Of a stretch of DNA of 44,843 nt, positions 17,568 to 26,575 are shown piece by piece. The position numbers and the translations under genes are program-made. Each line of letters opens with the position of its first letter. The stretch's first letter is position 1. The DNA lies in contig JAJDVI010000047.1 in assembly GCA_022826195.1 (NCBI GenBank), forward strand, positions 1 through 44,843. The letters are read 5' to 3'. Source of the stretch: Acidobacteriota bacterium. Its GTDB lineage: Bacteria > Acidobacteriota > Vicinamibacteria > Marinacidobacterales > Marinacidobacteraceae. The notes beneath the pieces were generated by a model. That model made no database searches. It saw only the letters and a program-made list of their open reading frames with translations, and was not told the origin of the DNA.

Positions 17568-18494
17568 GATTCCTCCTTGGAAACGAGCTGTGGGACTACT
17601 CTCGAACTCGATCGCGTCCCCGAGGGGGCGGGATCCGAGGTGACCGTGTGTCTGGCGCGAAGCGTGCCTCCACCTGAAGCAAGCGGAGAGTGAGTGAGGT
17701 CCGCATGGCCGGGTCTCCCGTGAGCAGTCGCAATAACCGGGTTGCGCCGACGCCCTGGCGTCGGGCCGTTGCGAACTTCTCTGGAGTGGAGCAGATCCCC
17801 ACCTATTCACCCAGCCCGAGGAACTACCCCGAGCCGTTGCGGGCTCTTGTATTCGGCGGGTAGCCCGACAGAGTCGGACCACTCCAGGAAGTTCGCGGAC
17901 TCAGTATCTCACTGCACTTTCCGGGTCGCAAACAGGGTCGCGGCTCGCTACGGCGTCAAACACAGTCCACCGGCCGGTTTGCCGGCACCCTTGTGGAAGT
18001 CCGGCTGGAACTCGAAGCAGCGCGTCTGCCCCGCGATTCCGCGGTAAGCGTTCGGTGGAGGGGATATGGACATGGATGGACCCAGCCGACCGCGCCGTCG
18101 GCGTCTTGAGGAGACCGGTACAGGCCGACTAGCGCGCCCTCCACGGCCAGCGCATTCTTCGCCTTTCGTATCGTCGCCAGCTCCTTGCGCCACAACGCTT
18201 TTGTGCAGCAACCCCAAGCGCCCGCACTGCTGCGGGCGGCCGGCTCCGCCCACTGCGGCTCGTCCCCTCTCCTTTTCTCCGCTGGGTGGGCCCACGCGCT
18301 GACCACCCCGTTGCCGGTCTGCCATACACCCACGACCGAACGCTTACATTCCGCGATTGGACCACCCGGCTAGGGCTCGAGATTGCCGGCCCGTCGCGGC
18401 TGTGATGCCAGACGTGGTATTCGGTTCTCGGGACCGCGTGTAATCGCCTAGAAAATCAACAGTTTAGAGTCTGATCACAGCGGAGCGGCGCTCG

Positions 18495-18523
18495 GCGATG
18501 CCGGCCAGAGGCCGGCGCTCCGA
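18495..18523 (-). repeat. REP-like 29-bp repeat, right copy (inverted)
   Basis: Exact reverse complement of 14891-14919, with the hairpin GCCGGCC-AGA-GGCCGGC at 18500-18516. Together the pair forms an inverted repeat around the integrase patch. Confidence 0.8.
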
Positions 18524-18602
18524 GCCGTGGGTGCCACCGCCGCTCCTGAGCTCCACGTCTAGACGGGGGCCACCCTTTTGCGCTCTTTTTGAGTGTGGTT
18601 GC

Positions 18603-18653
18603 GACGTGCGCGGCGCGGAGCGCCGCGGTGCCGGTCTGGAGACCGGCGTTCCA
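18603..18653 (+). repeat. Double-hairpin dispersed repeat, copy A
   Basis: A 51-base unit with two adjacent perfect hairpins: GCGGCGC-GGA-GCGCCGC and GCCGGTCT-GG-AGACCGGC, ending GCGTTCCA. It is identical to 39842-39892 and nearly identical to 39926-39975. It lies just downstream of the thiolase gene's 3' end. Confidence 0.85.
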
Positions 18654-18693
18654 AGCCCGCGCGACGACCTGACGTCTGGAGGTCGGCGCTCCC

Positions 18694-19866
18694 CTATCGT
18701 TCCAGCAACACCGCGACGCCCATGCCGCCGCTGACGCAGAGGGTCGCGATTCCGTAGCGCGCGTCGCGGCGCTCCATCTCGTGGAGCAGGGTGACCACGA
18801 TCCGGGCGCCGGTGGCCCCGATGGGATGGCCGAGGGCAATGGCGCCCCCGTTCACGTTCAGCCGCTCCGGATCGAGGTCGAGGTCGCGGGCGCAGGCGAG
18901 GACCTGCGGCGCGAACGCCTCGTTCAGCTCCACGAGGGCGACGTCGGCGAGATTCAGTCCGGTCCTCGCCAGCAGGCCGCGCACCGCCGGGACCGGCCCG
19001 ATCCCCATCACCCGGGGGTCCACGCCGGCGGTCGCGTAGCCGGCGAGACGGGCCATCGGCTCGACGCCGAGCTCGGACGCCCGGGCGGACGAGAGCACGA
19101 CCACCGCGGCGCCGCCATCGGTGATACCCGACGAGTTCCCGGCGTGCACGACGCCGTCCCGGCGAAACACGGGCTTGAGCTTCGCGAGCGAATCCGCCGT
19201 CACCCCGTCCCGGGGGTGCTCGTCGCGCGCGACCTCGACCGCGTCCTTCCGCGTCGTCACCAGGACCGGCGCGATCTCCCTGTCGAAGCGTCCCGCCGCC
19301 CGCGCCGCCTCGGTCCGGTTCTGGCTCACGGCCGCGTACTCGTCACACACGGCGCGCGACAGCGCGTACTGGTCGGCGAGCGTCTCCGCGGTCTCCCCCA
19401 TGAGCTGATCCGCGAGGGGACAGTGGAAGCCGTCCCGGTACATCCCGTCGTCGAGCGGGCCGTCGCCGAAGCGCTGTCCCCAACGCGCCGAGGGGAGCAG
19501 GAACGGCGTGTTGCTCATGCTCTCGGTACCCCCGGCGAGCACCGCCCGGGCGTCTCCCAGCCGGATGTCGGCGGCCGCGTCGAGGATCGCCCTGAGGCCC
19601 GAGGCGCACGCCTGGTTCACGGTGCGCGCCGGCACCCGGTCGGCGAGTCCGGTCCGCCGCCCGACCTGGCGCGCGGGGTTCGGCCCCACACCCGCCTGGC
19701 GGGCGTTTCCGAAGATCACCTGGTCCACCGCCCCGGGCGGCACCCCGGCCGCCTCGAGCGCGCTCCGCGCGGCGGCGGCCCCGAGTTCGGGGGCCGTCAG
19801 CGTGGCGAGTGTTCCGCCGAACCGGCCGATGGGGGTGCGGCGCGCACCCGCCAGGACGATGTCCAT
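18694..19866 (-). CDS. Thiolase (acetyl-CoA C-acyltransferase)
   Basis: Cytosolic thiolase of 390 residues that cleaves a 3-ketoacyl-CoA with CoA or runs the reverse condensation. The acylated cysteine is in NQACASG (about 84-90). The GHP motif is [11 protein letters not shown], and the C-terminal active-site cysteine is in CVSGGMG. NEAFAPQ is also present. Length and order of motifs are normal. It starts 1 base after the boxB stop, so it is the third gene of the boxC-boxB-thiolase operon. In that setting it could act as the 3-oxoadipyl-CoA thiolase that ends the box pathway, giving succinyl-CoA and acetyl-CoA. The sequence alone would equally allow a general acetoacetyl-CoA thiolase. Confidence 0.92.
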   Translation of the reverse strand: MDIVLAGARRTPIGRFGGTLATLTAPELGAAAARSALEAAGVPPGAVDQVIFGNARQAGVGPNPARQVGRRTGLADRVPARTVNQACASGLRAILDAAADIRLGDARAVLAGGTESMSNTPFLLPSARWGQRFGDGPLDDGMYRDGFHCPLADQLMGETAETLADQYALSRAVCDEYAAVSQNRTEAARAAGRFDREIAPVLVTTRKDAVEVARDEHPRDGVTADSLAKLKPVFRRDGVVHAGNSSGITDGGAAVVVLSSARASELGVEPMARLAGYATAGVDPRVMGIGPVPAVRGLLARTGLNLADVALVELNEAFAPQVLACARDLDLDPERLNVNGGAIALGHPIGATGARIVVTLLHEMERRDARYGIATLCVSGGMGVAVLLER

Positions 19867-19867
19867 T

Positions 19868-21274
19868 CTAGGGGCGTTTCACGTACTCGTAGCCGATGGG
19901 CTTGCCGTCCACCCCGCTCTTCGGCGGAGCGATCCACCAGGCCATCTTCCCCGGCTCGTAGACCGGGACCATGAGCTGGCGCACGTACTCGCGGTCGTCC
20001 GCGGTGGGCAGCCACTCGCCCGACTTCCGCCGCCAGGCCTCCTCGTCGACCAGATCGCCCTCCGGGTCGAACCGATGGCCCGCATAGGCCCCGATCTGCC
20101 GGTGGAAACGGCGGTGCGGCAGGGTCAGGCGCTCGTCGAGCCCCGCCTCTTCCAGAATCCGGTTCCAGCGCGCCAGTCCGCGCTCGCAGTCGCGGACGTA
20201 GTCGTCGCGCAGGATCTCGTTCATGGCGTTCCGGAGCGGAACGTCCCGTTCGCCGAGCACCCCGTCCTCCGGCAGCTCCATCCGGTACACCCCGTCGAGG
20301 GCGGCGTGGTCCTGGCGGCGCGACTCGCGCGCCCGGCCCTTGAGGCCGTTCGCGAAGTAGTGGGCGGCGTTCGAGGAAACCTCGCCCCCGAAGAGATCGA
20401 GGGACGCGCTGAACCAGAAGTTGATGTGGCGCTGGATCAGCGGCAGGTCGAAGACGCCCGCCGCGCGGGGATCGTCCTCCCCGGCCGCCATGACCTCCGC
20501 GGTGCGCTCCACGATCCGGCCCACCCCGGTCTCGCCGACCGACATGTGGAAGGCCTCTTCGGTGAGCATGAACCGGGTCGTGCGCGACAGCGGGTCGAAG
20601 GCGCTCTCGGCGAGGGCGAGGAGCTGGTACTTGCCGTCCCGGTCGGTGAACATGGTGAACAGGTAGAAGTTCAGCCAATCGTCGCAGGGCTCGTTGAACG
20701 CCTGCAGGATCCGCGGCCGGTCGGCGTCCCCGCTGTGACGCTCGAGCAGCGCGTCCGCCTCTTCCCGCCCGTCGCGGCCGAAATGCGAGTGCAGCAGGTA
20801 GACCATGGCCCACAGGTGCCGCCCCTCCTCGACGTTCACCTGGAAGAGGTTCCTGAGATCGTAGAGACTCGGCGCCGTCTTCCCCAGTTGGCGCTGCTGC
20901 TCGACGCTCGCCGGCTCCGTGTCCCCCTGCGTGACGATCAGGCGGCGCAGATCGGTCCGGAACTCGCCCGGCACCTCCTGCCACACCGGCTGGCCCGCCA
21001 GGTCTCCGAACCCGATCCGCCGGTCCGCCTCGGGCGGCGCCAGGAAGATCCCCCAGCGGTAGTCGGGCATGCGCACGTAGTCGAAGTGCGACCAGCCCGA
21101 CGGCTCGACCGAGATCGCGGTGCGGAGGAACACGTCGTCGCCCTGGAAACCCTCCGGCCCCATCTCGTTCCACCAGTTGAGGAAGGCGGGCTGCCAGCGG
21201 AGCAGCGCCCGCTGTAGCCGGGGATCCTGCGAGAGGGCGACGTTGTTCGGGATGCGGGCGTCGAGTTCGGACAT
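19868..21274 (-). CDS. boxB: Benzoyl-CoA 2,3-epoxidase subunit BoxB
   Basis: Diiron oxygenase component that converts benzoyl-CoA plus O2 to 2,3-epoxybenzoyl-CoA with electrons from BoxA. The product is 468 residues, the family's usual size. Two metal-binding helices are plain: EEGRHLWAM (Glu150, His153) and TEEAFHMSVGE (Glu240, His243). Glu120 and Asp211 occupy the remaining positions I recall as ligands in the Azoarcus evansii enzyme, at the same numbering. FNEPCDDWLNFYLFTMFTD and the C-terminal PGKMAWWIAPP are also typical. ATG 21274 has a GAGGA site about 10 bases upstream. It starts 5 bases after the boxC stop. No boxA reductase lies in the window. Confidence 0.95.
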   Translation of the reverse strand: MSELDARIPNNVALSQDPRLQRALLRWQPAFLNWWNEMGPEGFQGDDVFLRTAISVEPSGWSHFDYVRMPDYRWGIFLAPPEADRRIGFGDLAGQPVWQEVPGEFRTDLRRLIVTQGDTEPASVEQQRQLGKTAPSLYDLRNLFQVNVEEGRHLWAMVYLLHSHFGRDGREEADALLERHSGDADRPRILQAFNEPCDDWLNFYLFTMFTDRDGKYQLLALAESAFDPLSRTTRFMLTEEAFHMSVGETGVGRIVERTAEVMAAGEDDPRAAGVFDLPLIQRHINFWFSASLDLFGGEVSSNAAHYFANGLKGRARESRRQDHAALDGVYRMELPEDGVLGERDVPLRNAMNEILRDDYVRDCERGLARWNRILEEAGLDERLTLPHRRFHRQIGAYAGHRFDPEGDLVDEEAWRRKSGEWLPTADDREYVRQLMVPVYEPGKMAWWIAPPKSGVDGKPIGYEYVKRP

Positions 21275-21279
21275 GCGTT

Positions 21280-22932
21280 CTACGTCCTCTTCCAGTCGAA
21301 GGCCGGGCGTTCGGGTTTGCCGTAGGTGGTCAGCGCGCCGCGCTCCCCGACCGCGTTCGGGCGCTGGAAGATCCAGTTCTGCCAGGCCGAGAGGCGGCCG
21401 AAGATCCGGGTCTCCATGGTCTCCGGACCGGCGAAGCGGAGCGACGCCTCCATCCCGGTGAGCGCGTCCGGGGAGAAACCGGCCCGCTCCTCGATGGCGA
21501 CCCGCAGCTCGTCCTCCCAGTCGAGGTCGTCGGGCGCGAAGGTGGCGAGCCCGAGTTCCTCGGCCCTGGCGGCGTCGACGGGGCCTCCCCAGCGGAGGCC
21601 GCGGAACCGGTCGAAATCGCCGTAGAACCGGGTCTCCAGCCGCGAGAGGCCGTTCGCCATCACGTAATCGCCGTAGTTCAGTTCCGTCAGTTCGACGCCG
21701 GCGGGGCGCTCCGGATCGTCGCAGAGGTAGGAGCGGTCGGCCGCGAAGAGGAGTTCGGCGAGCGTCCCGACGAACCGCTCGCCGGGTTCGGCGACCGCGA
21801 AGAAGCTGCGGGCGGTCTGGTCGAGCCGGCGGAGCGTCCGGCCGACACGGGAACGGCTCTGGGAGGCCAGCCAGACGAGGCCGCACCCGAGGAGCCGCCG
21901 GTCCGCCTCCCGGACGGCGTCGGGGTCACCGGCGGTCCGCAGCAGCACCACCCCGAGTTCGGGCTCGTTGAAGCGGAGCCGGCAGAGCGCGTCGTCGAGT
22001 TCCCGGGCCATCCGCAGGTGCCAGACCGACGCCCCCGCCGCCGCCAGCGCCGTCCGGTCCTCGGGAAACGGGTCCTCAGGGGCGTGCACGGTCAGCGTCG
22101 CGGTCCGCGCGCTCCGGTCGAACCGCAGTTCGACGTGGCGATACCGGACGAAGTCGGCGCCTTCCTCCGGCTCCAGCGGATCCAGGACGATGCCGCGCTT
22201 CTTCCGGCCGGCGGTGCCGGGAGCGGGGACGGCGAGCGCCGCCGCCCGTTCCCGGACGCGTTCCTCGAAGCGGCTCCGCGGCGCCAGGCCGTCCACGAGG
22301 CCCCACTCGAGCGCCCGGCGGCCCCGGACCCCCTCGGCGAGGGTGGAGAACACGTCGGCGCGGTCCCGCCGCACCTTCCGCTTGTCGATGACCCGGGTCA
22401 GCCCGCCGGTCCCGGGGAGCACCCCGAGCAGCGGAACCTCCGGAAGGGAGACCGCCGAGCTCCCGTCGTCCGCCAGCAGGATCTCGTCGCAGGCGAGCGC
22501 CAACTCGTAGCCGCCCCCGGCGCAGGTGCCGGAAAGCGCGGCCAGGTACTTCTGGTTGCTCCCGAGGCTCGCCTCCTCGATGTGGAGCCGGGTCTCGTTC
22601 GTGTACTTGCAGAAGTTCACCTTGAAGGCGTGGGAGGAGCCGGCCAGCATGAAGATGTTGGCGCCCGACGAGAACACCCGGTCGAGCCCGCTCCGGATCA
22701 CCACCGCCCCTACCCATGGGTGCTCGAACCGCAGCCGCTCCACGGCGTCCGCGAGTTCGATGTCCACCCCCAGGTCATAGCTGTTCAGCTTCAGGGCGTA
22801 CCCGGGCCGGATGCCGCCGGCCTCGTCCACCTCGAGCGTCAGGGTGGCGGTCTCGCCGTCGACCTCCAGGTTCCAGTGCCGGTAGCGCGACGGATGGGTC
22901 TCGAAGCGGATGGGTGGAGGGGAAGAACTCAC
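21280..22932 (-). CDS. boxC: 2,3-epoxybenzoyl-CoA dihydrolase BoxC
   Basis: Opens the epoxide ring by adding two waters, giving 3,4-dehydroadipyl-CoA semialdehyde and formate. The 550-residue product is a double-length crotonase-superfamily protein, as expected for BoxC. The N-terminal crotonase half has FSSGANIFMLAGSSHAFKVNFCKYTNET (about 85-112), the oxyanion-hole region SGTCAGGGYELALACDEI and LPEVPLLGVLPGTGGL. The C-terminal half ends with the AWQNWIFQRPNAVGERGAL region typical of the family. The start is GTG 22932 with a weak ribosome site; a -10 candidate lies at 22956-22961. First gene of the box operon, divergent from the S9-like gene. Confidence 0.94.
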   Translation of the reverse strand: MSSSPPPIRFETHPSRYRHWNLEVDGETATLTLEVDEAGGIRPGYALKLNSYDLGVDIELADAVERLRFEHPWVGAVVIRSGLDRVFSSGANIFMLAGSSHAFKVNFCKYTNETRLHIEEASLGSNQKYLAALSGTCAGGGYELALACDEILLADDGSSAVSLPEVPLLGVLPGTGGLTRVIDKRKVRRDRADVFSTLAEGVRGRRALEWGLVDGLAPRSRFEERVRERAAALAVPAPGTAGRKKRGIVLDPLEPEEGADFVRYRHVELRFDRSARTATLTVHAPEDPFPEDRTALAAAGASVWHLRMARELDDALCRLRFNEPELGVVLLRTAGDPDAVREADRRLLGCGLVWLASQSRSRVGRTLRRLDQTARSFFAVAEPGERFVGTLAELLFAADRSYLCDDPERPAGVELTELNYGDYVMANGLSRLETRFYGDFDRFRGLRWGGPVDAARAEELGLATFAPDDLDWEDELRVAIEERAGFSPDALTGMEASLRFAGPETMETRIFGRLSAWQNWIFQRPNAVGERGALTTYGKPERPAFDWKRT

Positions 22933-22955
22933 GTTGAACGGGTCGGGCTGCCGGC

Positions 22956-22961
22956 ATTATC
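22956..22961 (-). promoter_or_regulatory. Possible -10 element of the box operon
   Basis: Minus-strand GATAAT is a 5-of-6 match, 23 bases upstream of the boxC GTG. It is the only AT-rich hexamer in a very GC-rich 71-base divergent gap. No good -35 lies 17 bases upstream, so an activator-dependent or non-sigma-70 promoter would be needed. Confidence 0.4.
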
Positions 22962-23003
22962 GCGCCCGGACGGAGCCGGCGGGCGCCGGACTACGCTTCC
23001 CGA

Positions 23004-25022
23004 ATGCGCCGTTCCGCGATCCGGCTTGCCGCCCTCGCCGGAATCGCGGCGCCGCTGCTTCTCGCCCCGGGAGCGGGCGCGGCGATCCAGCCGGCGCCCC
23101 CGGGGCAACTCGTCGAGCCGGACCAGGCGCTCGCGCTCGAGACGGCCCTCGGCCTCCCGCAGGCGCTCGGCTTCGGAGTCTCGGCGGACGGCCGCCGGGT
23201 CGTCCTCGCGGCGGCGACCCGGAATCGTTCGACCCTGTTCCTGACCGCCGCCGGCGCCCGGCCCGGGAGGCTCACCGAGGGGCGGCGCTGGGACTCGGCG
23301 CCGCGGTTCGTAGGCGACACCATGTCGGTCGTCTTCGTCTCCGGGCGGCGGCCCCGGGGTGACGAGAAGGAGACCGGCCGCCTCTTCCGGCTGGAGCTCG
23401 GCGGGGAGCCGGCACCCCTCACCGGACCGGATCTCGAGGCGCGGAGCCCCGCCGTGGACCCGGCCGGGGAGCGCGTCGCCTTCCTTGGCAGGCGGGTCCC
23501 CGCGGACGAGCCGGACCCCGAGTCCGGCGCGGGGTGGGACATCTGGCTGGTGTCCACGGCCGGCGGGGATGCGGAACGGCTCACGCAGCATCCAGGCGAC
23601 GAGGGACCGCCGGTCTGGTCACCGGACGGGACCCGCATCGCCTACAGCGTCGCGTCCGGCGCCGGGCGCGACCTGGCGGTCCTGGCCCTCGGGGACGGAG
23701 GCGCGCCCCTCGTCCTGACGGCCGGGAGCGACCGTCCGGTCCGAGGGGTTCCCGACTGGACCCCCGACGGCGGCGGACTCACCTGGGCGAGCGGGGCTTC
23801 CTGCGATCCGGGGTGCCCGGACGGCGGGTTCGACGCCATCTATTTCGGCGCCGCGGACGGCGGCGCCGCACCGTATCCGCTGCTCGCCGGCGAACGGGAC
23901 TTTGCCGAGCCCCGCTTACGGCCCGCGGGAAGCGCGGCGGGCGAACTCGAGATCGCCTGGATCGAGGCCGACCGGGGCAGCCGGCGCATCCACCGGTCGC
24001 GGCTCGAGCGCGACGGGCGAGGACGCTGGACCGCGGCGGGCCGGGCCCGGATCGTCACCCGCGGCGCCGGGGTGGCGGACGGCCTCCGCTGGAGCCGCGA
24101 CGGGTCCAGACTCTTTTCGCTCCATGAAGCGCCGGCCTTTCCGCGCGATGTCTGGTCGTTCCCCGTGACCGGCGGGCGCGAGCGGATCACCGACACCCTG
24201 TTCGCCGACATCGACGTCCGCCGCTTCTCGCGGCCGGAAGGGATCGAGCTGGAGAGGGACGACGCCACGGTCCGCGCCTTCCTCTACCGGCCGGCATCGC
24301 CGCCGGAGGGCGCGCCGGCGCCTCTCCTCGTGCATGTCCGCGGGAGAGCGGGGGACGCCTGGCGGAACGGATTCGACCCCATCGTGCAGTTGCTGACGGC
24401 GCAGGGATACGCCGTCCTCGCCCCCAACGTGCGGGGAACGGGCGGGCGCGGGGCCGCGTTCGCCGCGCTCAACGACGGCGACTGGGGGGGCGCCGATCTC
24501 GAGGACCTCGTGGCGCTCACCCGCGCCGCCGGGGACCTGCCGGGCATCTCGCCGGACGGGGCCTGCGTGTTCGGGACGGGGTACGGCGGCTTCCTCGCCC
24601 TGGGGGCTCTGGCCCGCCACCCGGACCTCTTCGCCTGCGGCGTGGAGGCGATGGGGTTCGCGGACCCCCGCACCCTGAACCGGACCCTCGACCCCGGGCG
24701 CCGCACCTTCGTGGAGAGCGAACTCGGGCCGGTGCGCGGGAATCTCGAGAACTACCGCCGTCTCTCGCTGAACGGCGAGGGAGCGGCCGTCCGGGCGCCG
24801 CTCCTCTCCTTCCACGGCGAGGAAGTGCCGGAGGCGCCGTTCGCGGCGAAGCGCGACTTCCTCGCCGAGCTCCGGTCGCGGGCCGACTATCCCCTCGTGG
24901 AGCTCACCTTCCGCGGCGACACCGGCCGCTCCGTCTTCCGCTGGGAGACCGACCGGGGAGCGAACTACGCCTTCTTCCAGAAAGTCCTCGAGTTCCTGTC
25001 CGTACACCTTCAGGTCAACTGA
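23004..25022 (+). CDS. S9 (prolyl oligopeptidase)-family protein lacking the catalytic triad
   Basis: Encodes 672 residues: a signal peptide (1-28), a beta-propeller of WD40/TolB-like blades (about 50-400, for example VWSPDGTRIAYSV and LRWSRDGSRLFSL), and an alpha/beta-hydrolase domain (about 415-672). The hydrolase scaffold is recognisable: NVRGTGGRG (475-483), DWGGADLEDL (493-502). However, the nucleophile elbow, normally G-x-S-Y-G-G, reads GTGYGG (524-529), with Gly526 in place of Ser. The HG..D..VP segment reads HGEEVPEAP (604-612). The GHGF histidine region reads GRSVF (641-645). All three catalytic positions appear lost, so it is probably a binding or scaffold protein rather than a peptidase. 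Divergent from boxC with 71 bases between. No frameshift is visible. Confidence 0.82.
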   Translation: MRRSAIRLAALAGIAAPLLLAPGAGAAIQPAPPGQLVEPDQALALETALGLPQALGFGVSADGRRVVLAAATRNRSTLFLTAAGARPGRLTEGRRWDSAPRFVGDTMSVVFVSGRRPRGDEKETGRLFRLELGGEPAPLTGPDLEARSPAVDPAGERVAFLGRRVPADEPDPESGAGWDIWLVSTAGGDAERLTQHPGDEGPPVWSPDGTRIAYSVASGAGRDLAVLALGDGGAPLVLTAGSDRPVRGVPDWTPDGGGLTWASGASCDPGCPDGGFDAIYFGAADGGAAPYPLLAGERDFAEPRLRPAGSAAGELEIAWIEADRGSRRIHRSRLERDGRGRWTAAGRARIVTRGAGVADGLRWSRDGSRLFSLHEAPAFPRDVWSFPVTGGRERITDTLFADIDVRRFSRPEGIELERDDATVRAFLYRPASPPEGAPAPLLVHVRGRAGDAWRNGFDPIVQLLTAQGYAVLAPNVRGTGGRGAAFAALNDGDWGGADLEDLVALTRAAGDLPGISPDGACVFGTGYGGFLALGALARHPDLFACGVEAMGFADPRTLNRTLDPGRRTFVESELGPVRGNLENYRRLSLNGEGAAVRAPLLSFHGEEVPEAPFAAKRDFLAELRSRADYPLVELTFRGDTGRSVFRWETDRGANYAFFQKVLEFLSVHLQVN

Positions 25023-25034
25023 GGCACGTACGAC

Positions 25035-25192
25035 TTGGAACGCCGGCTTCAGCCGGCACAGCCCGCCGCAGGCGGGCGGCAGGACGGATCTCATTCGCCG
25101 GGATAGCGCGGCTGCGCGTCCGTTCACCCGGGTTCGCAACGAACCGCCCGCGGCCCTGCGGGCCGCTGTGCCGGCTCAAGCCGGCGTTCCAA
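25035..25192. repeat. Inverted pair of REP-like elements (REPIN/BIME-like)
   Basis: The left arm begins TTGGAACGCCGGCTTCAGCC (25035) and includes hairpin GCCGGC-TTCA-GCCGGC. The right arm (25165-25192) is its reverse complement with one mismatch. Further hairpins CCCGCC-GCA-GGCGGG and GCGGCCC-TGC-GGGCCGC lie between the arms. It fills the gap between the S9-like gene and the E2 gene. The 46 bases at 25035-25080 recur exactly, inverted, at 27565-27610. Confidence 0.85.
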
Positions 25193-25231
25193 GCCGGCGG
25201 CGCCGTCCCGCCGCAATAGAATTCCCCGCTC

Positions 25232-26575
25232 GTGCCCAGCGACATCATCATGCCCCAGATGGGGGAGAGCATCACCGAGGGGACGATCACCAAGTGGCGG
25301 GTCGCCGTCGGTGACACGGTCGAGCGGGATGATCCGCTGTTCGACATCGCTACCGACAAGGTCGACACCGAAGTGCCCGCCGCCCTGACCGGGCGGCTCG
25401 TGGAGATCCTCGTGCCCGAGGGCGAAACGGTCACGGTCAATAGCGTGGTCGGACGGATCGCCGCGGAAGGGGAGACCTGGTCCCCCGCCGACACCGCGGA
25501 AGCGGACGGCGAGCCGGCTCCCGCCGCCGAAACCGATGACGCTCCGGCCGCGGCCGCTCCCGACGCCACAGATTCGGTGCCGGCGGACGAGGAGGCGCCC
25601 CCGAAGCCGGTCCGGCGTCAACCCCGCAGCTCGCCGCTCGTGCGGCGCATGGCGCGGGAACACGGGGTGGACCTCGCCGACGTCCCGGGGACCGGCGAAG
25701 GCGGCCGGGTCAGCAAGCAGGACATGCTCGCGTTCCTGGAGAGCCGCGAGGCGGCGCCGTCAACTCCCGAACCGGAAACGGTCGAAGCGCCGCCGGCTCC
25801 CGCCGCCGCGCAGACCGCGGACGAAGTCCCGGCGCCGGCGCCCGCACTGCCCCCGGCGGCCCCCGTGAGCCTCGACGGAGACCGGAGCGAGCCGCTGACC
25901 CACATGCGGCGCTCCATCGCCGATCACATGGTGCGTTCGCGCCGGACCTCGGCGCACGTCACCACGGTGTTCGAGGTGGACATGTCCCGCGTGGTCGCCG
26001 TCCGGTCCGCCAACGGACCGGCGTTCGAGGAGCGGGCCGGGGTCCGGCTCACCCTGATGCCCTTCTTCGCCCAGGCGGCGATCGACGCGCTCGGCGAGTT
26101 CCCGGTGCTCAACGCCTCGCTCGGCGAGGACCAGGTCGTGTACCACCGGAACGTGAACCTCGGCGTCGCCGTCGCCCTGCCCGACGGGCTCATCGTGCCC
26201 GTGCTCCAGCGCGCGGACGAACGGAACTTCATGGGGCTGGCCCGCGGAATCACCGACCTGGCCGCCCGGGCCCGGGCCGGCGCGCTGGCGCCGGAGGAAG
26301 TCCAGGGCGGCACCTTCACGATCACGAATCCGGGCCCCTTCGGAGCTCTCTTCGGCACTCCCATCATCGCCCAGCCGCAGGTCGGGATCCTCGGCGTCGG
26401 CGGGGTCCACAAGCGGCCGGTGGTGGTGGACGGCGACGCCATCGCGGTGCGGTCGATGGTGTTCCTGGCGCTGTCCTTCGACCACCGCCTCATCGACGGC
26501 GCCGTCGCGGACCGGTTCATGGCCGCCGTGAAGTCCCGCCTCGAGAACTGGCCCGAGGGCGACCTCAAGCCTTGA
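25232..26575 (+). CDS. Dihydrolipoamide acyltransferase (E2) of a 2-oxoacid dehydrogenase complex
   Basis: Core transacylase that moves the acyl group from lipoyl-lysine to CoA (447 residues). One lipoyl domain (1-80) has the attachment lysine in DKVDTE (Lys43) and the signature MPQMGESITEGT. An Ala/Pro-rich linker leads to the peripheral-subunit-binding domain (about 134-170), then a second linker, then the catalytic domain (about 210-447). Its active site SFDHRLIDG carries the His and Asp of the HxxxDG motif. The start is GTG 25232. MGESITEGTI is typical of branched-chain or 2-oxoglutarate type E2s; the substrate is not settled by sequence. It overlaps lipA by 4 bases, coupling E2 synthesis to lipoyl formation. 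Confidence 0.9.
   Translation: MPSDIIMPQMGESITEGTITKWRVAVGDTVERDDPLFDIATDKVDTEVPAALTGRLVEILVPEGETVTVNSVVGRIAAEGETWSPADTAEADGEPAPAAETDDAPAAAAPDATDSVPADEEAPPKPVRRQPRSSPLVRRMAREHGVDLADVPGTGEGGRVSKQDMLAFLESREAAPSTPEPETVEAPPAPAAAQTADEVPAPAPALPPAAPVSLDGDRSEPLTHMRRSIADHMVRSRRTSAHVTTVFEVDMSRVVAVRSANGPAFEERAGVRLTLMPFFAQAAIDALGEFPVLNASLGEDQVVYHRNVNLGVAVALPDGLIVPVLQRADERNFMGLARGITDLAARARAGALAPEEVQGGTFTITNPGPFGALFGTPIIAQPQVGILGVGGVHKRPVVVDGDAIAVRSMVFLALSFDHRLIDGAVADRFMAAVKSRLENWPEGDLKP

Larger units (their letters stand above)
17568..18693. other. Gene-poor decayed stretch of the accessory patch
   Basis: In 1.1 kb no frame on either strand has both a credible start and protein-like composition; short frames around 17950-18330 overlap each other on both strands and match nothing I know. 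Base composition is mixed and lower in GC than the core. The only clear structures are two repeats near the right end (18495-18523 and 18603-18653). I read it as degraded mobile or cargo DNA. Confidence 0.5.

Noticed and set aside
17948..18333. Two overlapping minus-strand frames of about 125 codons
   Set aside because: Neither has a ribosome site or family-like sequence, and both strands are open in several frames; treated as decayed DNA.
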